DNA of 64,000 bases from contig NC_008228.1 in assembly GCF_000014225.1 (NCBI RefSeq), forward strand, positions 2,356,001-2,420,000. The letters run 5' to 3'. The notes beneath the pieces are model-generated. The model was not told where the DNA came from. It was given only the letters and a program-made list of their open reading frames with translations, and did not search any database. Source of the DNA: Paraglaciecola sp. T6c. Its GTDB lineage: Bacteria > Pseudomonadota > Gammaproteobacteria > Enterobacterales > Alteromonadaceae. Made by a program: the position numbers and the translations under genes. Of this stretch, positions 1-8,404 are shown piece after piece (positions within the stretch are counted from its first letter, which is position 1; every line of letters starts with the position of its first letter).

Positions 1-1
1 C

Positions 2-2818
2 AATCAGCATTTAGCGAAATTAGTTGAAAACGGTTTGACTCATTTTCATGTGTTGCCAGCAAACGATATGGCGACGGTTGAAGAAGATGAAAGCCAAAGT
101 GTTGACTTGACCAGTACTGTAGCGGATTTATGCCGCCTAAATCGCCAAGCGGCCGTGTGCGATGAAGAAAACGCAGACGCGACTCTGCAATCTGTGTTTG
201 ATAGTTATGACGCTATCGCTGAGCCACAAAAAGCCCAAGCTCTCACCGAGCAAATGCGCGGCGATGATAGGTTTAACTGGGGCTACGATCCTTATCACTT
301 CAACGTGCCAGAAGGGAGCTATGCCACTGACGCGGATGGTGTAACACGCATAAAAGAGATGCGTGCGATGAATCAATCATTACATGAAATGGGCATGCGA
401 GTAGCGCTAGATGTGGTGTACAACCATACCAATGCGTCTGGCTTAAATGGCAAGTCGGTATTGGATAAAGTCGTGCCGGGCTATTATCACAGATATGACA
501 CCATTACCGGTGGTATCGTGCGCGAAACGTGCTGTGACGACACCGAGCCACGCAATCGCATGATGGAAAAGTTCATGCAAGACTCGTTGGTGATGTGGGC
601 CACGCAGTACAAGTTCGACTCATTCCGTTTTGACATTATGAGTCAAGCCACCAAAGACACCATGCTGCGCTTAGAATCCGCTGTTAAAGCGGTGGATGAA
701 GACAACTATTTCTATGGTGAAGGTTGGATAAAAGAAGACCGAGGCTACGAGCAAGCTACGCAGATTAATATGGCAGGCACACAAATTGGCACCTACAACG
801 ACCGCATTCGCGAAGCTGTGCGCCAAGGCCAAATATTCAGTACCGAGCCAAGCGATAGCGCATTAGCCGCCCAAGATAACGTTAAAATGAGCCTAGCAGG
901 TACGTTAACTGACTATATTTTGGAAGATTACAAAGGCGCAGCGTCAGCCACCAGTAATATAGGTGGCTACGCAACTGACCCAGCTGACATCATCAACTAT
1001 GTGTCAAAGCATGATAATGAAACCTTGTGGGATCAATTGCAGTACACCTTACCCAACGATATGACCTTGGCCGAGCGGGTACGGGCGCAGAATATTGCGG
1101 CGACCCTTCCTTTGATGTCTCAAGGTATTCCGTTCTTTCAATTAGGCGGTGATTTCTTGCGCTCTAAATCGATGGATCGCAACACCTATGATGCCGGCGA
1201 TTGGTTTAACTATGTAGATTTCACTATGAACAGTAATAACTGGCTGGTGGGGCTACCGTTAGCTCAAGATAACGAAGGTCGCTGGGCAGAAATGGCTAAT
1301 TTCATCTACAGCCCTGAGCGCGCCGCCAGCATGACCGAAATTGAGTTTGCATCTAATGTGTTTAATGAGTTGCTTAAAATACGTAGTTCATCAGCGTTAT
1401 TCCGCTTAACCACCGCTGACGATATTATCGACCGTATTGGCTTTCATAACATCGGCGCCCGTCAAACCCAAGGTTTGATTGTGATGAGCATTGATGATGG
1501 CATAGCGGCTGACAATGCCGAGGCAGGTGAAAACCAAACACAACGAGCTGACATTGACCCAATGGCTGATGCGTTAGTGGTGATCGTCAACAGTAGCAGC
1601 GAACAGCAAACCCATGGCGTGCCAACCGCACAGGGTTTCGAGTTACATTCAGTGTTAATGAACTCAGTTGATAGCCAAGTACGAGGTGCAAGCTTTGCCC
1701 AAGGTGAAGGGGATAACGAAGGCAAAGGCATGTTCACGGTACCTGCATTGACCACAGCCGTATTCGTTAAACCACAAATGGGCGCACAAGGTGTGGGCTT
1801 ATCGGCTTATGCGACATCAGGTGCACCAGATGTTGTCCCGTATGGCAGCACATCTGTGTTTGTGCGCGGTGCGATGAATGGCTGGGGTGAAGTAGATGAA
1901 ATGGTTTATCAAGGCGATGGTGTTTACGCCGCAGTAATATCCATTGAGCCTGGTGATTATGAGTTCAAAGTGGCTTCAGCTGATTGGTCTACCGTGGATT
2001 TTGGTTCCGATAACGGCGATGAATCTGTGGTGCTTGGTGCTGATAAAACCTTAACCGCTGGCGGCACAAATTTACAGTTATCCCTAAGCCAAGCTCGCGT
2101 GCTTAAATTTACCTTAGATGCCAGTGATAAATCAGCACCGGTATTAACGGTGGATAACGAAGAGCCGTTTTTTGGCACGACCGTGTTTGTGCGCGGCTCA
2201 CTCAATGGCTGGGGTGAAGATGACCCGATGGACTATGCGATTGGCGGTCAATACAGCAGAACCATCGAAGTAACAGCAGGTTCGTACGAGTTTAAAGTGG
2301 CTTCTGCAGACTGGTCAACGGTGGACTTCGGCTCAGCAGATGCTGATGTGAATGTGACGGTAGGCCAAGGCAAGGCGCTCGCGCCAGGCGGCTCAAACAT
2401 GACGGTGACCTTCGACTATGATGGTCAATACACCTTTGTATTTGATGCCAGTGATAAAGCCGCACCGACGCTCAGCATATTTGACGCCGAGATGTTTGGT
2501 GAAAACACGGTCTTTATTCGCGGGGGAATGAACGGCTGGGGTGAAGTTGATGCACTGGTATTTAACGCTGACGGTAGCTACACCGTTGATATTGCCATTG
2601 ACGCCGGCAGTTACGAATTCAAAATTGCCACGGGCGATTGGTCAACGATAGATTTGGGTGGTGTAGGGGATGACACCCAAGTCATTGTTGGCCAGGCTAA
2701 GCAATTGACTTACGCCGGTGCTAATTTAATGATTGATATACCAACAACGGCAACTTATCGTTTTAGCGTTGTCGGGCCTGACCCTTCTGCGCCAACAGTC
2801 ACGGTGACGCAGTTGTAG
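2..2818 (+). CDS. Pullulanase-type GH13 alpha-glucan debranching enzyme (5' end outside window)
   Basis: The frame is open to the left edge, so the gene begins upstream and only its C-terminal 938 residues or so are here. The catalytic GH13 barrel is recognisable: the VVYNHT region near nt 415-430, the nucleophile Asp in FRFDIM near 625-640, the acid Glu in YGEGW near 713-727, and the third acid in SKHDNE near 1005-1021. Enzymes of this type cut alpha-1,6 branches in pullulan, starch or glycogen. After the barrel come three consecutive repeats of about 105 residues (about 1850-2150, 2170-2490, 2505-2815), each with an FVRGxxNGWGE motif and a YEFKxAxxDWST motif, which look like starch-binding beta-sandwich modules. 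A terminator follows. Family call is firm; exact specificity (pullulanase or amylopullulanase) is inferred. Confidence 0.9.
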   Translation, partial: NQHLAKLVENGLTHFHVLPANDMATVEEDESQSVDLTSTVADLCRLNRQAAVCDEENADATLQSVFDSYDAIAEPQKAQALTEQMRGDDRFNWGYDPYHFNVPEGSYATDADGVTRIKEMRAMNQSLHEMGMRVALDVVYNHTNASGLNGKSVLDKVVPGYYHRYDTITGGIVRETCCDDTEPRNRMMEKFMQDSLVMWATQYKFDSFRFDIMSQATKDTMLRLESAVKAVDEDNYFYGEGWIKEDRGYEQATQINMAGTQIGTYNDRIREAVRQGQIFSTEPSDSALAAQDNVKMSLAGTLTDYILEDYKGAASATSNIGGYATDPADIINYVSKHDNETLWDQLQYTLPNDMTLAERVRAQNIAATLPLMSQGIPFFQLGGDFLRSKSMDRNTYDAGDWFNYVDFTMNSNNWLVGLPLAQDNEGRWAEMANFIYSPERAASMTEIEFASNVFNELLKIRSSSALFRLTTADDIIDRIGFHNIGARQTQGLIVMSIDDGIAADNAEAGENQTQRADIDPMADALVVIVNSSSEQQTHGVPTAQGFELHSVLMNSVDSQVRGASFAQGEGDNEGKGMFTVPALTTAVFVKPQMGAQGVGLSAYATSGAPDVVPYGSTSVFVRGAMNGWGEVDEMVYQGDGVYAAVISIEPGDYEFKVASADWSTVDFGSDNGDESVVLGADKTLTAGGTNLQLSLSQARVLKFTLDASDKSAPVLTVDNEEPFFGTTVFVRGSLNGWGEDDPMDYAIGGQYSRTIEVTAGSYEFKVASADWSTVDFGSADADVNVTVGQGKALAPGGSNMTVTFDYDGQYTFVFDASDKAAPTLSIFDAEMFGENTVFIRGGMNGWGEVDALVFNADGSYTVDIAIDAGSYEFKIATGDWSTIDLGGVGDDTQVIVGQAKQLTYAGANLMIDIPTTATYRFSVVGPDPSAPTVTVTQL

Positions 2819-2863
2819 GCTGACTGCTGCATGCAAGCCATGCAATAAAGCACTAGCAAACTC

Positions 2864-2892
2864 AAAACGCGATATTTATTATCGCGTTTTTT
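2864..2892 (+). terminator. Rho-independent terminator of the pullulanase gene
   Basis: An 11-bp stem (AAAACGCGATA with its complement) around a 5-nt loop runs straight into a T-rich tract, 46 bases after the pullulanase stop codon. Confidence 0.8.
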
Positions 2893-3300
2893 GTTTTTAG
2901 GCAGAGTGATAATTGTTCTATGGCGTTGGTATTAACAGTATTTATTAGAGCAACGGCAGCAAAGTACGTAAAGCGGAAGTTGGCACTAAAAAAGTTGACT
3001 GACGTCAATGAGCGATCAGGAGTCCCTCGACTGATTCTAACCTTCTGCATTCAGTAAAATAGCTGACTAAAATATTTTTGATTATTTAGGCGAAAACCCC
3101 TGTTTGGATATACAAGTTAAAGAGCTTTCCCATATATTTAGGAAAACGACCCAGTCGCTCGTTTTTGTTCTTATCATTTTATCTAGATCGCCAGTTTTCC
3201 TTTATGTAGCAATATGATAGTTAGTTTGGTATTAATAGCGGAAGTATAAAAGTGAGCGATGCGTCGGCAGAAAAACGCGCAAATCGCGCTATATTAAATT
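2893..3300. other. Gene-free stretch before the cassette array
   Basis: No convincing ORF, RNA gene or integrase is visible here. It ends at GTTAGATAC (3301-3309), which is the left boundary of the first cassette. Functionally this is where an attI site or an integrase promoter would be expected in a complete integron, but I recognise neither. Confidence 0.5.
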
Positions 3301-3321
3301 GTTAGATACTCGCAGGTATCC

Positions 3322-3600
3322 ATGGCATTATTTCTATTTTTGGCTTGCATGCTTAATTTTTTCTTTCTTGGTGGTAGAGGTTTACTAATTGCTTCGAAAC
3401 TAAAACAACTAATCGAGTACAACGGAAGTACACTAAGCCTTTATTACACAATACAGAATAGAGCTTTTTCAAATTCCAATACTCTAGTAAACGAAACAAA
3501 TTCTGAAGCCCTAACTCTACTAATTCAATGCAAGCAAAATATAAGAGTCATGTTTGCAATTGGCTTCGCATGTATTGTTGCCTCAATTCCTTTTGCATAG
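3322..3600 (+). CDS. Cassette gene 1: small membrane protein of unknown function
   Basis: A 92-residue protein with a hydrophobic N-terminal segment (about residues 2-25) and a second hydrophobic segment at the C-terminus (about 73-92), so probably a two-span inner-membrane protein. The polar middle is rich in Asn, Ser and Thr. It is the only ORF of the first cassette and begins 13 bases after the cassette boundary at 3301-3309. I do not recognise a family. The start codon follows GGTATCC, a poor ribosome site, so expression may depend on upstream read-through. Existence of the gene rests on the cassette geometry (one ORF filling it). Confidence 0.6.
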   Translation: MALFLFLACMLNFFFLGGRGLLIASKLKQLIEYNGSTLSLYYTIQNRAFSNSNTLVNETNSEALTLLIQCKQNIRVMFAIGFACIVASIPFA

Positions 3601-3607
3601 TAAAAAC

Positions 3608-3724
3608 GTATCTAACAAAAAAATTAAGTTCGCCCGCTGCGCGGGCTGGGACGCAAACATGTGGGCTGCTCACTTCGTTCGGATTTTAGCCCTCATGCCT
3701 GCGCCCCTTATTTAAAAGTTAGGC
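3608..3724 (+). other. attC site of cassette 1
   Basis: Begins GTATCTAAC, ends GTTAGGC. The inner arms AACAAAAAAATTAAG and CTTATTTAAAAGTT are near complements, and a GC-rich hairpin CGCCCGC-TGC-GCGGGC lies in the centre. At 117 bp it is a long, VCR-like site. Confidence 0.82.
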
Positions 3725-3736
3725 ATCAAGGATAGT

Positions 3737-4270
3737 ATGGAGTCTGAATTAAAGATTGGTGATTGGGTTCGAAGTTACGGTTCTGGAATTTGGAGAATAA
3801 ATAGAATTCTAGAACTAAACGAATTTGATATTCCATCACAAAGTTACAAACCAAGAACAGCAATATTTTCTTCTCGTTTTATTAACGACTCTTTTAAGCG
3901 TTCATTTTCAACTGAAAGTTGCGACTCAGCTTTCGTTTCTCATTTGGAGCCAGAAGAAAAGGAAAAGCTTGATTCATATATCAAACAAAACCAAGATTTG
4001 TTGTCCAAATTTGATACTTATAAACCAAAATCAATTGACGCTATTTACAATGCAAATGTAAATATACCAACTTCGAGAAATCAATCTGAACTTGAAGAAG
4101 ATCTATCTGAGTTTAAATCACTTAATTTAGAGCAGCTTTATTCTAAGCTATTATCCTCTGGTTTAGGTTCAAGTGGTAGCAAAGGTTGGACGGCACAATT
4201 TGTATCCAAAAATCATTGTAGTGTTGGTGGTAAATTGGTGTATAGTTTTTCAAAGGTTTTAGCGTTTTGA
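3737..4270 (+). CDS. Cassette gene 2: soluble protein of unknown function
   Basis: A 177-residue protein with no signal peptide or membrane segment. The N-terminal part (KIGDWVRSYGSGIWRI) looks like a small beta-barrel (SH3-like or KOW-like) start, followed by a charged, Ser- and Lys-rich middle and a Gly-Ser-rich stretch near residue 140-150. A purine-rich AAGGATAG lies just upstream of the ATG. It fills the cassette between GTTAGGCAT (3718-3726) and ATGCCTAAC (4271-4279), and its stop codon abuts the attC. Not recognised; the SH3-like idea is only from the sequence feel. Confidence 0.6.
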   Translation: MESELKIGDWVRSYGSGIWRINRILELNEFDIPSQSYKPRTAIFSSRFINDSFKRSFSTESCDSAFVSHLEPEEKEKLDSYIKQNQDLLSKFDTYKPKSIDAIYNANVNIPTSRNQSELEEDLSEFKSLNLEQLYSKLLSSGLGSSGSKGWTAQFVSKNHCSVGGKLVYSFSKVLAF

Positions 4271-4364
4271 ATGCCTAACAAGCTAATAAATAAGGACAAA
4301 AAACAGTTGGCTGTTTTCGTTCCTCAACATTTTAGCCAACAATTTTTTGCCTATTAACAGGGCG
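4271..4364 (+). other. attC site of cassette 2, interrupted at its right end by an IS10-like element
   Basis: Starts ATGCCTAAC, contains the complementary arms CAGTTGGCT and AGCCAAC, and runs to CTATTAACAGGGCG. The expected GTTRRRY core is separated from it by the 1.34-kb element and reappears as GCGTTATGAG at 5709-5718. Confidence 0.8.
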
Positions 4365-5702
4365 CTGGGGGATCCCCTCATAGAATTGGTCTTCCTTCTT
4401 TGTGAACCCAGGTAATATATTGGGCGATAGCCCATGTCATTTGGGCTGAGTTCATCCTGTAATCTTTTGCCCTTTTCCTGACTTCTCTGCCTAGCCTAAT
4501 GATAGATAACACGCGCCGATGACGGATGGTGTTAGCTTGAAATGCTCTTTCCCAATTTTGTTTTTGAGCAATGATACCGAGTAACCGCAATAGCCATTCT
4601 GCGAGCATCGCTATCAGCAGTAATATGTCGAATCGTTTGGTACTGCGACTGTTGCTGTGGCGCAGTCCCATTCCGTATTGAGGGCTTTTAATATCACGGA
4701 AGGTTTCTTCTATTTGCATCCGTCTTGCGTAAAGGGAAACCAGCTGTTTTGAGTTAAGCTTATCGTTCTCGGGAAGGTTAGTGGCGAGTAGCCAAGGCTC
4801 TTTACTACCCGCACGATAGCTTTGCTGGGCGGTGTGGTTTCGACCTGCCTTTGAAGAACGGTTGTCCTTTCGATGTTTGGCCTTTGCTTTGTACAAATGC
4901 AGGTGTGCATGAAGCGGGCTTTTACGCCCTAATTGCCCACACCCAAGGTATTTGGCGCGAGAATTTGCACTGGGATAAAACGACTTATTACTTTGCCATG
5001 ATGCTTGCCCATCACGCTTAAATCCCACATCACCGCGCACTCGGCCTAGCCAGAACCATCCATGCTTTTCGACTTCACGAAACCAAGGGTTACGATAGCC
5101 TGCATCGGTCACAATCAACGGGCAACAACCCGACGGCAGGATACTCGCCAACTCCCGTAAAAACGGATTATGACTAACAGGTGAATTGTATTCACCGAAC
5201 GAAAATACGCGCTCATAAAGCGTGACAGAGCGCCCCTGAACACTGACCGATGCACGTAAGGTTAAATGCCTGAGCTGCTCACGCACATCAGACCAATCCA
5301 CAAGGACAACGGGCATGGGGTTAGCACCGCAAAGCAAGCGAGCGTGCCAACGATAGATGTCGAGCCGTTCATTATGTAGGTTGTTATTACCAAGCAGCCT
5401 GTCGATGCGTTTAATGTTGTGTTTCGGGGCCACGGAGCCTGAGATATTGCGTCCTAATTCGGTCAACGATAGGTGCTGGCCATCTAGCAAAGATTGGGTG
5501 GCAACCATCAAAGAGGAAAGACGTTTGGCATGTAGATTAGGGCATTGTTTTTTAAGCAAATCGTGTAAGATATGAATATCACGCATGGTGTTGTTATCTA
5601 GTTGGTTTTTGGCGAAATCCTCTTTCTTGATAAAAGACATCAAATGGCGCTATGCGTGTCTATATTATTGTTTCTGCTCATAATTATGAGGGGATTCGTT
5701 AG
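4365..5702 (-). mobile_element. IS10-like insertion sequence (IS4 family), copy A
   Basis: A 1338-bp element with ends CTGGGGGATCCCCTCATA and (reverse complement of the right end) CTAACGAATCCCCTCATA. The block ATCCCCTCATA is the same as in the ends of IS10, to my recollection of that element. It carries one transposase gene on the minus strand. It sits exactly between the body of an attC and its GCGTTA core. No 9-bp target duplication is visible: the flanks are AACAGGGCG and ATTGAAGCG. Confidence 0.85.
4378..5640 (-). CDS. IS10-like transposase (IS4 family), copy A
   Basis: About 420 residues, close to the IS10 transposase in length and in recognisable stretches such as LTELGRN, HNIKRIDRLLGN and MQIEETFRDIKSPQYGMGLRHS. 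The DDE catalytic set is visible: Asp in VLVDWSDV, Asp in VTDAGYRNPW, and the Glu of the IS4-family YREK signature (Y-x2-R-x3-E-x6-K). This cut-and-paste transposase acts on its own terminal repeats. The ATG at 5640 is chosen over a TTG one codon earlier; a Met at residue 19 of this ORF lines up with the IS10 start and is an alternative. Appears intact. Confidence 0.9.
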   Translation of the reverse strand: MSFIKKEDFAKNQLDNNTMRDIHILHDLLKKQCPNLHAKRLSSLMVATQSLLDGQHLSLTELGRNISGSVAPKHNIKRIDRLLGNNNLHNERLDIYRWHARLLCGANPMPVVLVDWSDVREQLRHLTLRASVSVQGRSVTLYERVFSFGEYNSPVSHNPFLRELASILPSGCCPLIVTDAGYRNPWFREVEKHGWFWLGRVRGDVGFKRDGQASWQSNKSFYPSANSRAKYLGCGQLGRKSPLHAHLHLYKAKAKHRKDNRSSKAGRNHTAQQSYRAGSKEPWLLATNLPENDKLNSKQLVSLYARRMQIEETFRDIKSPQYGMGLRHSNSRSTKRFDILLLIAMLAEWLLRLLGIIAQKQNWERAFQANTIRHRRVLSIIRLGREVRKRAKDYRMNSAQMTWAIAQYITWVHKEGRPIL

Positions 5703-5713
5703 ATTGAAGCGTT

Positions 5714-6145
5714 ATGAGTAAATGCATGGAAGAGTTAATCTCACAGTACCCATTCTTATCAACCATATTCTTTATATGTATAGCTTGTGCATCTATGTAT
5801 TTAATGTCAATTTTTAGTGGTTGGCGTTACTTAGCAAATACTTATGGTTACACCGGTAAAAATAGAGGCATTGCCACTAGAATGCGAACAGTAAAAATGG
5901 GAACATATTTTTATAGTAATTGCGTTACGCTAGGTTTAGATAATGAGTATGTATACTTTTCACTTTTCTTTCCATTTAGCATTGGTCATACGCCGCTAAA
6001 AATTCCGTATAAAGATATAATCAGTGCTACTTCAACTGGCTCATTAGATAATTTATTGAGTTTTGAAATTAATGATTTAAATATCAAGTTACCGAAAATG
6101 GAAGTTGAAAAAATGATAAAAGCAAGTGGAGGGACTTGGAGTTAA
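5714..6145 (+). CDS. Cassette gene 3: membrane-anchored protein of unknown function
   Basis: A 143-residue protein with a hydrophobic N-terminal segment (about residues 13-36, ending YLMSIFSGWRYLANTYG) followed by a soluble domain of alternating strands (YVYFSLFFPFSIGHTPLKIPYKDI), which resembles a PH-like fold in pattern only. The ATG lies inside the attC core GTTATGAG, so there is no room for a normal ribosome site; an in-frame ATG at 5726 is an alternative. It fills the cassette bounded by GTTATGAG (5711) and CTCATAAC (6151-6158). Family not identified. Confidence 0.6.
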   Translation: MSKCMEELISQYPFLSTIFFICIACASMYLMSIFSGWRYLANTYGYTGKNRGIATRMRTVKMGTYFYSNCVTLGLDNEYVYFSLFFPFSIGHTPLKIPYKDIISATSTGSLDNLLSFEINDLNIKLPKMEVEKMIKASGGTWS

Positions 6146-6150
6146 TTTTA

Positions 6151-6247
6151 CTCATAACAAGGGTTTTCAAGACGGACTGATAACAGTTTGCACGGTTCCG
6201 CTTCGCTACACATTTTAGCAAACTATTATCAGCCGCTTAAAACGGCG
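6151..6247 (+). other. attC site of cassette 3, interrupted at its right end by an IS10-like element
   Basis: Starts CTCATAAC, contains the complementary pair GATAACAGTTTG and AAACTATTATC, and runs to CGCTTAAAACGGCG. As in cassette 2, the IS lies directly after GCG and the core GCGTTATAAG reappears at 7592-7601. Confidence 0.8.
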
Positions 6248-7585
6248 CTGGGGGATCCCCTCATAGAATTGGTCTTCCTTCTTTGTGAACCCAGGTAATA
6301 TATTGGGCGATAGCCCATGTCATTTGGGCTGAGTTCATCCTGTAATCTTTTGCCCTTTTCCTGACTTCTCTACCTAGCCTAATGATAGATAACACGCGCC
6401 GATGACGGATGGTGTTAGCTTGAAATGCTCTTTCCCAGTTTTGCTTCACGGCGATGATACCGAGTAGCCGTAATAGCCATTCTGCGAGCATCGCTATCAG
6501 CAGTAATATGTCGAATCGTTTGGTACAGCGACTGTTGCTGTGGCGCAGTCCCATTCCGTATTGAGGGCTTTTAATATCGCGGAAGGTTTCTTCTATTTGC
6601 ATCCGTCTTGCGTAAAGAGAAACCAGTTGTTTTGAGTTAAGTTTATCGTTCTCGGGAAGGTTAGTGGCGAGTAGCCAAGGCTCTTTGCTACCGGCACGAT
6701 AGCTTTGCTGGGCGGTGTGGTTTCGACCTGCCTTTGAAGAGCGGTTGTCCTTTCGATGTTTGGCCTTTGCTTTGTACAAATGCAGGTGTGCATGAAGCGG
6801 GCTTTTACGCCCTAATTGCCCACACCCAAGGTATTTGGCGCGAGAATTTGCACTGGGATAAAACGACTTATTACTTTGCCATGATGCTTGCCCATCCCGC
6901 TTAAATCCCACATCACCGCGCACTCGGCCTAGCCAGAACCATCCATGCTTTTCGACTTCACGAAACCAAGGGTTACGATAGCCTGCATCGGTCACAATCA
7001 ACGGGCAACAACCCAACGGCAGGATACTCGCTAACTCCCGTAAAAAGGGGTTATGACTGACAGGAGAGTTGTATTCTCCAAAGGAAAATACGCGCTCATA
7101 AAGTGTGACAGAGCGCCCCTGAACACTGACCGATGCACGCAAGGTTAAATGCCTGAGCTGCTCACGCACATCAGACCAATCCACAAGGACAACGGGCATG
7201 GGGTTAGCACCGCAAAGCAAGCGAGCGTGCCAACGGTAGATGTCGAGCCGTTCATTATGTAGGTTGTTATTACCAAGCAGCCTGTCGATGCGTTTAATGT
7301 TGTGTTTCGGGGCCACGGAGCCTGAGATATTGCGTCCTAATTCGGTCAACGATAGTTGCTGGCCATCTAGCAAAGATTGGGTGGCAACCATCAAAGCGGA
7401 AAGACGTTTGGCATGTAGATTAGGGCATTGTTTTTTAAGCAAATCGTGTAAGATATGAATATCACGCATGGTGTTGTTATCTAGTTGGTTTTTGGCGAAA
7501 TCCTCTTTCTTGATAAAAGACATCAAATGGCGCTATGCGTGTCTATATTATTGTTTCTGCTCATAATTATGAGGGGATTCGTTAG
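6248..7585 (-). mobile_element. IS10-like insertion sequence (IS4 family), copy B
   Basis: Exactly 1338 bp, as copy A, with the same ends and orientation and only scattered base differences. It is inserted at the equivalent point of the next attC (after GCG, before ATTGAGGCGTTA), again without a visible target duplication. Confidence 0.85.
6261..7523 (-). CDS. IS10-like transposase (IS4 family), copy B
   Basis: The same protein as copy A apart from a few substitutions (for example AVKQNW instead of QKQNW near the C-terminus, and SRCTKRF instead of SRSTKRF). All catalytic positions and the YREK signature are kept, so it looks functional. ATG at 7523 chosen for the same reasons as in copy A. 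Confidence 0.9.
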   Translation of the reverse strand: MSFIKKEDFAKNQLDNNTMRDIHILHDLLKKQCPNLHAKRLSALMVATQSLLDGQQLSLTELGRNISGSVAPKHNIKRIDRLLGNNNLHNERLDIYRWHARLLCGANPMPVVLVDWSDVREQLRHLTLRASVSVQGRSVTLYERVFSFGEYNSPVSHNPFLRELASILPLGCCPLIVTDAGYRNPWFREVEKHGWFWLGRVRGDVGFKRDGQASWQSNKSFYPSANSRAKYLGCGQLGRKSPLHAHLHLYKAKAKHRKDNRSSKAGRNHTAQQSYRAGSKEPWLLATNLPENDKLNSKQLVSLYARRMQIEETFRDIKSPQYGMGLRHSNSRCTKRFDILLLIAMLAEWLLRLLGIIAVKQNWERAFQANTIRHRRVLSIIRLGREVRKRAKDYRMNSAQMTWAIAQYITWVHKEGRPIL

Positions 7586-7615
7586 ATTGAGGCGTTATAA
7601 GTCTTAAGGTTGGAT

Positions 7616-7864
7616 ATGCCAATATTTGCTCAGGTGTTGTTATTTGTTGGCTTTACTTGCGTCATGATTTCGACGGTCTTGGTGTTCGTTTTTAAGCTGC
7701 CGAATACCAGTGCGCTTAACCTTTTGGCTAAAGGCAGTTTCGCTTTTCGGGACTTACATAATCATGTGGCAGTAAATTGGGTTAAACCAATATACTCAAT
7801 AACCTGCATTGGTTTAAGTTGTATATTAATAGCAATTTTAGGTGTGCTGATAGTCAATGTATAA
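7616..7864 (+). CDS. Cassette gene 4: two-span membrane protein of unknown function
   Basis: An 82-residue protein consisting of two hydrophobic helices (about residues 3-27 and 57-81) joined by a polar loop (LLAKGSFAFRDLHNHVAVNW). The ATG at 7616 is preferred to a TTG two codons earlier because AAGG stands six bases ahead of it. The gene fills its cassette (GTTATAAGTC at 7594, attC from 7865). Not recognised. Confidence 0.6.
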   Translation: MPIFAQVLLFVGFTCVMISTVLVFVFKLPNTSALNLLAKGSFAFRDLHNHVAVNWVKPIYSITCIGLSCILIAILGVLIVNV

Positions 7865-7942
7865 GACCTATAACAAGCCAAGTCAGCGGGAATTTTACTC
7901 GCTGAAAAACACTCATAAAATCCCCTGCTTGGGGCGTTAGCT
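7865..7942 (+). other. attC site of cassette 4
   Basis: GACCTATAAC at the left and GTTAGCT at the right, with arms AAGCCAAGTCAGCG... and ...CTGCTTGGGGCG. The left end differs by one base from the exact complement of the cassette start. About 78 bp. Confidence 0.8.
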
Positions 7943-7951
7943 GAATAAATC

Positions 7952-8404
7952 ATGACCCCAGCATTTTGGTATAAAAAAAGTGAATGGATTGCTTCGAATA
8001 GAGGATTCATTTTTAAAGTTGCGATAATTTCTTTACTCGTTGGTTTAAGCGTTGGTTTGATCTCTGATTACTTAAATATCCAGTCAAAAATACTGATACT
8101 AATTGCTATGATTGCAGGATTCACTTTTTTTGGGGCTTGCAGTTTCTTTATTGTTTGGTTGTGGTTTCGGACGCCACCCACGAAAACCAATTCAAAAAAT
8201 ATGATTCTAAAATCTGGTCAAGTTGTTGGTTCGTCTTTGGAGTGGTTTTTTGCGGTATTTCTTGGTCTTTGGTACACGGGGTTGTGCTTGTTTACAATTG
8301 CTGTCCCCTTTAGTTTAACACTTACAAAGACATCCATCTTTAAAATCCCCTTTTTAGGAGGGGGGAATACCCCTCAACAAGCATTAAAGTACTTTTGGGT
8401 TTAG
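7952..8404 (+). CDS. Cassette gene 5: membrane protein of unknown function with a foreign C-terminus
   Basis: A 150-residue protein with hydrophobic segments near residues 24-44, 48-72 and 93-118. Its last 25 residues or so (from about nt 8329: KTSIFKIPFLGG...) are translated from the left end of the HUH transposase element, so the original 3' end and the attC of this cassette have been lost. It is therefore a truncated, fused ORF rather than an intact gene. The ATG follows the cassette boundary GTTAGCTGAAT (7936) without a strong ribosome site. Not recognised. Confidence 0.5.
   Translation: MTPAFWYKKSEWIASNRGFIFKVAIISLLVGLSVGLISDYLNIQSKILILIAMIAGFTFFGACSFFIVWLWFRTPPTKTNSKNMILKSGQVVGSSLEWFFAVFLGLWYTGLCLFTIAVPFSLTLTKTSIFKIPFLGGGNTPQQALKYFWV

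Noticed and set aside
2893-3300. attI site or integron integrase promoter
   Set aside because: No integrase gene and no recognisable attI features could be found, so I left it unassigned.
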